A stretch of DNA of 64,000 nucleotides from positions 434,001 to 498,000 of the forward strand of contig NZ_JAINUY010000002.1 of NCBI RefSeq assembly GCF_020026915.1, in the 5' to 3' direction. Below are positions 59,014 through 64,000 of the stretch, piece after piece. Position numbers and translations under genes: made by a program. The notes below the pieces were generated by a model. It made no database searches. It saw only the letters and a program-made list of their open reading frames with translations, and had not been told where the DNA came from. The first letter of the stretch is position 1; each line of letters begins with the position of its first letter. This DNA is from Flavobacterium potami (GTDB lineage: Bacteria; Bacteroidota; Bacteroidia; Flavobacteriales; Flavobacteriaceae).

Positions 59014-61197
59014 ATGGAAATGGAACAGTTTTATTACGACAACAAAATTGTAAAAAAATTCATTTACGCCACAATACTCTTTGGAGTTGTGGGTATGTTA
59101 GTGGGGCTTACCCTTGCGGTAATGTACCTTTTTCCCAACATGACAGATGGGATCTCATGGCTTAGTTACGGCCGTTTAAGACCATTACACACCAATGCAG
59201 TTATTTTTGCCTTTGTAGGTAATGCTTTCTTTGCTGGTATGTATTACTCACTGCAAAGATTACTAAAAGCCAGAATGTTTAGTGATTTTTTAAGTAACCT
59301 TCATTTCTGGGGTTGGCAGTTAATTATTGTTGCGGCAGCAATTACACTTCCGTTAGGTTATACTTCTTCTAAGGAATATGCAGAACTAGAGTGGCCAATT
59401 GACATTGCAATCGCTTTAATTTGGGTTGTAATGGGAATCAATATGATTGGTACAATGTTGAGACGTAGAGAGCGTCACTTGTATGTAGCAATCTGGTTTT
59501 ATCTGGCAACATTTGTTACAGTAGCAGTATTGCATATTTTCAATAATATTGAAATACCAGTTTCTGCTTTAAAAAGTTATTCTGTTTACGCAGGTGTTCA
59601 GGATGCGTTGGTACAATGGTGGTACGGACATAATGCAGTAGCATTCTTCTTGACAACACCATTCTTAGGATTGATGTATTATTTCGTTCCAAAAATTGCA
59701 AACAGACCAGTTTACTCATATAGATTATCTATTATCCACTTTTGGTCTTTAATTTTTATCTATATCTGGGCAGGACCTCACCACTTATTGTATTCTGCTT
59801 TGCCAAACTGGGCTCAGAATCTTGGAGTTGCATTCTCTGTAATGTTAATTGCTCCATCTTGGGGAGGTATGATCAATGGTCTTTTGACTTTAAGAGGAGC
59901 TTGGGATAAAGTTCGTGAAGAACCAGTTTTAAAATTCTTCGTAGTAGCGATTACAGGTTATGGTATGGCGACCTTTGAAGGACCAATGTTATCATTAAAA
60001 AATGTAAATGCTATTGCGCACTATACAGACTGGATCGTAGCGCACGTACACGTAGGAGCGTTAGCTTGGAATGGATTTATGTCGTTTGCTATTATTTATT
60101 GGTTAATTCCTAGAATGACAAAAACAACGTTATTCTCTAAGAAATTGGCAAACTTCCATTTCTGGATTGGGACTTTAGGTATTATTGTATATACAATTCC
60201 GTTATATGTGGCTGGTTTTCAACAAGCTTCTATGTGGAAACAATTTAACCCAGACGGAACTTTAACTTATGGAAACTTCCTGGAAACAGTAACAGCTATT
60301 ATGCCAATGTATTGGATGAGAGCTATTGGTGGATCTCTGTACTTAATCGGTATGTTGACATTGGTTTACAATATCATAATGACAATTAAAGCGGGTTCTC
60401 CAGTAGAAGATGAATTGGCTCAAGCACCTGCTTTACAAAGAATAAGCAGCGGAAGAGTAAGAGGAGAAAAATTCCACTCTTGGTTAGAAAGAAAACCAAT
60501 TCAGTTGACAATCTTGGCTACTATTGCCATTTTAATTGGAGGTATTATTCAAATTGTACCAACGATTATGGTGAAATCAAATATTCCGACAATTTCAAGT
60601 GTAAAACCATATACACCTTTAGAATTAGAAGGACGTGATTTATACATCAGAGAAGGTTGTGTTGGATGTCACTCTCAATCTGTTCGTCCATTTAGAAGTG
60701 AGGTAGAACGTTACGGTGTTCAGGCAAAAGCAGGGGAGTTTGTTTACGATCATCCATTCTTATGGGGATCAAAACGTACAGGACCTGATTTGTTAAGGGT
60801 CGGAGGTAAGTACAACGACAACTGGCATTTTAACCACATGTGGAATCCGCAAAGTACATCTGCTGGATCAATTATGCCAGGATACAAATGGTTGTTTGAT
60901 AATAAACCGATGGATATTTCATTGACGCAAAAGAAAATGCAAGCTATGATTTCTTTAGGTGTCCCATATTCTCCAGAAGATGTTGCCAATGCACAAAGAA
61001 CTTTAAGAGAACAAGCGGTTAAAATAGAAAAAAGCTTAGAAAGTGATCCTGACTTTGTAAAAAGTTATGAAGACAGTCGTAAGAAAGCTGCTGCAAAAGG
61101 AGAAAAATTCATTCCAATGAATGAAAGGGAGATCGTTGCTTTGATTGCTTATATTCAAAGACTTGGTACTGATATTAAAGTAAAAGAAACTAAATAA
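59014..61197 (+). CDS. Fused cbb3 oxidase subunits CcoN-CcoO
   Basis: Catalytic subunit and mono-haem cytochrome c subunit of cbb3 cytochrome oxidase as one 727-residue chain. The N-terminal part (about 1-470) is the twelve-helix haem-copper oxidase: H-T-N-A-V-I-F for the low-spin haem, W-Y-G-H-N-A-V for CuB, the G-P-H-H-L-L-Y pair, and H-V-H-V-G-A-L for high- and low-spin haem ligands. After a transmembrane linker comes the CcoO domain with C549-x2-C552-H553 (C-V-G-C-H-S-Q) and a methionine region near M-P-G-Y. The fusion is typical of Bacteroidota. Reduces O2 at high affinity and pumps protons. Confidence 0.95.
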   Translation: MEMEQFYYDNKIVKKFIYATILFGVVGMLVGLTLAVMYLFPNMTDGISWLSYGRLRPLHTNAVIFAFVGNAFFAGMYYSLQRLLKARMFSDFLSNLHFWGWQLIIVAAAITLPLGYTSSKEYAELEWPIDIAIALIWVVMGINMIGTMLRRRERHLYVAIWFYLATFVTVAVLHIFNNIEIPVSALKSYSVYAGVQDALVQWWYGHNAVAFFLTTPFLGLMYYFVPKIANRPVYSYRLSIIHFWSLIFIYIWAGPHHLLYSALPNWAQNLGVAFSVMLIAPSWGGMINGLLTLRGAWDKVREEPVLKFFVVAITGYGMATFEGPMLSLKNVNAIAHYTDWIVAHVHVGALAWNGFMSFAIIYWLIPRMTKTTLFSKKLANFHFWIGTLGIIVYTIPLYVAGFQQASMWKQFNPDGTLTYGNFLETVTAIMPMYWMRAIGGSLYLIGMLTLVYNIIMTIKAGSPVEDELAQAPALQRISSGRVRGEKFHSWLERKPIQLTILATIAILIGGIIQIVPTIMVKSNIPTISSVKPYTPLELEGRDLYIREGCVGCHSQSVRPFRSEVERYGVQAKAGEFVYDHPFLWGSKRTGPDLLRVGGKYNDNWHFNHMWNPQSTSAGSIMPGYKWLFDNKPMDISLTQKKMQAMISLGVPYSPEDVANAQRTLREQAVKIEKSLESDPDFVKSYEDSRKKAAAKGEKFIPMNEREIVALIAYIQRLGTDIKVKETK

Positions 61198-61204
61198 CAG
61201 CATT

Positions 61205-61399
61205 ATGTTTGAACAAATAAAACACAATATGGAAACGATATCGGGTATAGAAATTTACCCGATTCTTTCCCTCTTAATTTTCTTCTTATTCTTTGTAGGA
61301 TTAGGCTTTTGGGTGTTCTCTTATAGAAAAGAAAAAATTCAAGAAATGAGTAGTATACCTTTAGATGAAGGACTTATTATAACTTCAAAAGAAAAATAA
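61205..61399 (+). CDS. ccoQ: CcoQ-like small subunit
   Basis: 64 residues with one transmembrane helix (about 17-40) and a hydrophilic tail ending K-E-K. Size, topology and location between ccoNO and ccoP fit CcoQ (FixQ), which stabilises the oxidase. Sequence conservation in this family is slight, so the name is by context. The ATG at 61205 starts 7 bases after the ccoNO stop; a second ATG at 61229 is possible. Confidence 0.75.
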   Translation: MFEQIKHNMETISGIEIYPILSLLIFFLFFVGLGFWVFSYRKEKIQEMSSIPLDEGLIITSKEK

Positions 61400-61400
61400 A

Positions 61401-62312
61401 ATGAAAAAGTTTTTACCAGTATATGTTAGAGTACCGCTGATTTTCTTTGCAGTATTCGCTTTGATGGAATATTTTGTAGACTCAGGCGACAAACCTGCTT
61501 TTATTAAATATCCAATGATTTCACTTTTTCTATTTGTCTTTCTTTTTATACTGATTGCAATTGAAATTACACTTAGTGCTGTAAATCGTGTGATGTTTGA
61601 ATTATTATCGCCAGAAGAAAAAGCACAAAAAGAACTTGAAGAAAGTTTGAGTTTCAAAGAAAGCACTTGGTTTAAAAACCTTATGCACAAATTGACTCAA
61701 ACAGCGCCAATTGAAAAAGAAGGCGAGTTGTTGATGGATCATGATTATGACGGTATTAAAGAGTTGGATAATAATTTACCGCCTTGGTGGGTGTACTTGT
61801 TTTACATCTGTATCATTTTCGGAGTAATTTATGTAGTTCGTTATGATGTTCTTGGTGCTGACGATCAAGAAATGGAGTTGAAAAAAGAAATGGCGCAGGC
61901 AAAGATTGATGTTGAAGAATACATGAAAACTGCTCCAGATTTGATGGATGAGAAAACAGTTGTGTTGCTTACTGACGAACCAAGTTTAGCCGTAGGAAAA
62001 GAAATTTTTACCACAAATTGTGCCGCTTGCCACCGAGCTGATGGAGGAGGGCAAATTGGACCAAACCTTACTGATGATAAATGGATTTTAGGAGGAGGAA
62101 TTAAAAACTTATTCCATACCATTACAAATGGAGGTAGAGACGGTAAAGGAATGATTGCCTGGAAAGGAACTCTGAAACCGAAAGAAATACAAAAAGTTGC
62201 AAGTTATATTCTGTCTTTACAAGGAAGTAATCCAAAAGATCCTAAAGAAGCAGAAGGTGAAGTTTGGGTAGATGATAGTGCTCCTGCAACAGACACTACC
62301 CCAGCAAAATAA
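61401..62312 (+). CDS. ccoP: CcoP-like cbb3 oxidase cytochrome c subunit (single haem)
   Basis: 303 residues. There are two transmembrane segments in the first 60 residues and a third near 126-148, followed by a periplasmic cytochrome c domain. Only one C-x-x-C-H is present (C207-A-A-C210-H211), with the distal Met presumably in G-M-I-A-W. Classical CcoP has two haem c sites. The N-terminal part (residues 1-60) is an extra membrane anchor region seen in Bacteroidota. The C-terminus is a low-complexity T/P/D tail. It starts one base after ccoQ ends and transfers electrons to CcoNO. Confidence 0.9.
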   Translation: MKKFLPVYVRVPLIFFAVFALMEYFVDSGDKPAFIKYPMISLFLFVFLFILIAIEITLSAVNRVMFELLSPEEKAQKELEESLSFKESTWFKNLMHKLTQTAPIEKEGELLMDHDYDGIKELDNNLPPWWVYLFYICIIFGVIYVVRYDVLGADDQEMELKKEMAQAKIDVEEYMKTAPDLMDEKTVVLLTDEPSLAVGKEIFTTNCAACHRADGGGQIGPNLTDDKWILGGGIKNLFHTITNGGRDGKGMIAWKGTLKPKEIQKVASYILSLQGSNPKDPKEAEGEVWVDDSAPATDTTPAK

Positions 62313-62343
62313 TACCACTGAAGTTTAAAAAAAATAGAATACC

Positions 62344-63762
62344 ATGTCAAATTTACCAGACGAAGCTTTTAGAAATACCATTGGAACAATAGATGAAGGT
62401 GGTAAACGGAAATTCATATTTCCTAAAAAACCGTCTGGTAAATTTTACGATTACCGCAAAATTGTCAGCTACGCTTTATTGGCAATTTTATTTATAAATC
62501 CGTTTATAAAGGTTAATGGAAACCAGTTTATGATGTTCAATATTATCGAACGTCGTTTTAATATCTTTGGATTTCCTTTTTGGCCACAGGATTTTTATCT
62601 CTTCGTAATTTCAATGCTTATTGGCGTTGTGTTTATACTCTTGTTTACCGTTGTTTTCGGTCGAATATTCTGCGGATGGATTTGCCCTCAGACTATTTTT
62701 CTAGAATTGGTTTTCCGTCGTATTGAATATTGGATTGATGGAGATCGCGGTGCCCAATCTCGTTTGGCAAGACAAGAATGGAACGCAGAAAAAATTAGAA
62801 AACGAGTAACTAAATGGACTATTTTCTTTTTGATTTCTTTCCTTATTGCAAATGTTTTTCTGGCTTATTTAGTTGGTAGTGATTCATTATTTTTAATGAT
62901 AAAACAGGGACCAATTGCGCAAGCAAGTAATTTTATTGCACTTCTTATATTTACTGGAGTTTTCTACTTTGTATTTGTTTGGTTTCGTGAACAGGTTTGT
63001 ATTATTGCCTGTCCCTACGGAAGATTACAAGGTGTTCTTTTAGACAATAAATCAATCAACGTTGCGTACGATTTCGTTCGTGGTGAAAAAGAAGAAGGAC
63101 GCGCTAAATTCAATAAAAAAGAAGATCGGGCATTAACAGGAAAAGGAGATTGTATTGATTGTCTTCAATGTGTACATGTTTGTCCAATGGGAATTGACAT
63201 CAGAAATGGTACTCAATTAGAATGCACAAACTGTACAGCTTGTATAGACGAATGCGATCATATTATGGAATCTGTAGGATTGCCAAAAGGTTTAATTCGT
63301 TATGCTTCTGAAGATGAAATTGCTAAAAAAGAACCTTTCAAATTTACAGCAAGAATGAAAGGTTATACAGCGGTTCTCTTTATTTTATTAAGTGTTTTTG
63401 TTGGAATGCTATTTTTAAGAACTGATCTTCAAGCCGTTGTTTTACGTTTGCCGGGTCAATTATTTCAGCATAATGGGGAGAAAATAAGTAATGTTTACAC
63501 TTATAAAATTGTAAACAAAACAATGAAAGATTACAATGATATTCATTTCGAATTAATCGATCAAAAAGGAGAAATTAAAAATGTAGGTAAAAGACATTTT
63601 AAAGTTCTTAAAGAAGGAATTTCTCAAGGAACATTATTTATCGAAATAGATGAAGTTTTACTAGAAAGTGATAAAACAAAAGTAAAAATTGGAGTTTATA
63701 ATGGTTCTGAACTCCTGGAAACCACAACTACAAATTTCTTAGGACCACGAAGTTTTAATTAA
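62344..63762 (+). CDS. ccoG: cbb3 oxidase accessory ferredoxin CcoG
   Basis: 472-residue membrane iron-sulfur protein needed for copper reduction during cbb3 assembly. Three or four transmembrane helices lie before residue 240 and one near 345. The cysteines are complete: F-C-G-W-I-C-P-Q near 110, I-I-A-C-P-Y-G near 220, then a dicluster set C-I-D-C-L-Q-C-V-H-V-C-P and C-T-N-C-T-A-C-I-D-E-C near 275-305. A C-terminal Ig-like domain ends the protein. It lies 31 bases after ccoP in the same operon. Confidence 0.94.
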   Translation: MSNLPDEAFRNTIGTIDEGGKRKFIFPKKPSGKFYDYRKIVSYALLAILFINPFIKVNGNQFMMFNIIERRFNIFGFPFWPQDFYLFVISMLIGVVFILLFTVVFGRIFCGWICPQTIFLELVFRRIEYWIDGDRGAQSRLARQEWNAEKIRKRVTKWTIFFLISFLIANVFLAYLVGSDSLFLMIKQGPIAQASNFIALLIFTGVFYFVFVWFREQVCIIACPYGRLQGVLLDNKSINVAYDFVRGEKEEGRAKFNKKEDRALTGKGDCIDCLQCVHVCPMGIDIRNGTQLECTNCTACIDECDHIMESVGLPKGLIRYASEDEIAKKEPFKFTARMKGYTAVLFILLSVFVGMLFLRTDLQAVVLRLPGQLFQHNGEKISNVYTYKIVNKTMKDYNDIHFELIDQKGEIKNVGKRHFKVLKEGISQGTLFIEIDEVLLESDKTKVKIGVYNGSELLETTTTNFLGPRSFN

Positions 63763-63774
63763 AATATAATTATC

Positions 63775-64000
63775 ATGAAAATTAATTGGGGTACCGGAAT
63801 TGTCATTGCATTTGGATTGTTTATGACGTTTATTTTATATTTTGTTTTTGAAGTACAATCAAATTCTAAATATGATAACGATTTGGTTGTCGAAGAATAT
63901 TACAAACACGATACGCATTTTCAAGAAGAAATGGCTCGAATTCAGAATGCGCACGATTTACAGCACAAGCCATCGATTAAATATACAGGAAATGGTGTAG
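63775..64000 (+). CDS. ccoH: CcoH (FixH-like), truncated by the window edge
   Basis: The first 75 residues are visible: M-K-I-N-W-G-T-G-I, a transmembrane helix (about 7-29), then Q-S-N-S-K-Y-D-N-D-L-V and E-E-Y-Y-K-H-D-T, the usual beginning of FixH/CcoH. It follows ccoG by 12 bases and completes the ccoS-NO-Q-P-G-H order. CcoH supports assembly and stability of the oxidase. The remainder lies outside the window. Confidence 0.85.
   Translation, partial: MKINWGTGIVIAFGLFMTFILYFVFEVQSNSKYDNDLVVEEYYKHDTHFQEEMARIQNAHDLQHKPSIKYTGNGV

Noticed and set aside
63762-63778. AATTATCATG before ccoH as a third operator
   Set aside because: Only one half-site matches, it overlaps the start codon, and there is no -7 element at 37 bases.

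Overview
The window comes from a low-GC member of the Bacteroidota, almost certainly a Flavobacterium. The support is a set of family-typical features: DUF6452, DUF6048, DUF5606 and DUF6095 proteins, lipoproteins with SxxC-type lipoboxes, a fused CcoN-CcoO cbb3 oxidase, promoters with a TAnnTTTG -7 element, no Shine-Dalgarno sequences, and a TonB receptor with a carboxypeptidase-like plug extension. Most of the window is ordinary chromosomal core with short intergenic gaps. I see no rRNA, tRNA, CRISPR array, prophage or intact insertion sequence, and no gene-free stretch longer than about 265 bases.

Layout. 1-6.7 kb: end of a transglutaminase-like protein, pncB (NAD salvage) and both topoisomerase IV subunits. 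6.7-9.2 kb: two 5'-truncated fragments, a ClpV-type AAA+ ATPase and the tail of a TssF-like baseplate protein, joined head to head; this looks like the scar of a lost type VI secretion locus. 9.2-12.6 kb: a MauG-type di-haem lipoprotein and a PhoX-like lipoprotein. 12.7-15.3 kb: a DnaQ-type exonuclease coupled to a cNMP/CBS/DUF294 regulator. 15.5-19.4 kb: small accessory genes, including a DinB-fold protein, a pentapeptide-repeat protein, a ParE-type toxin that looks frameshifted, its antitoxin, and murQ. 19.5-24.5 kb: two tandem membrane-anchored AraC regulators and a TonB receptor. 24.5-32.4 kb: ZIP transporter, methyltransferases (including RlmL- and RlmD-like), a racemase and a histidine kinase. 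32.4-40.5 kb: aldo/keto reductase, cysM-cysE, DUF1003, DUF2752, Smr, a two-repeat lipoprotein, cysteine desulfurase and TsaC. 40.6-46.5 kb: a cell-surface glycan cluster. 46.5-55.4 kb: dapD, a PAS protein, a second toxin-antitoxin pair, ruvX, mqo, a FUSC transporter, def, DUF5606 and mazG.

55.4-64 kb is a coherent respiratory module: a Crp/Fnr-family regulator, the copper ATPase ccoI, ccoS, the fused ccoNO, ccoQ, ccoP, ccoG and the start of ccoH. Two matching 16-bp palindromes (one perfect, one with two changes) lie in front of ccoI and ccoS. Each sits exactly 37 bases upstream of a -7-like element, the geometry expected of a class II Fnr-type activator site. This is the best-supported regulatory observation in the window.

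Many intergenic gaps hold AT-rich quasi-palindromes built from 7-10 nt words: perfect 14-15 bp arms, a 186-bp nested hairpin, and 15 exact copies of AAAAACT. They share an architecture rather than one sequence and are the least explained structures here.
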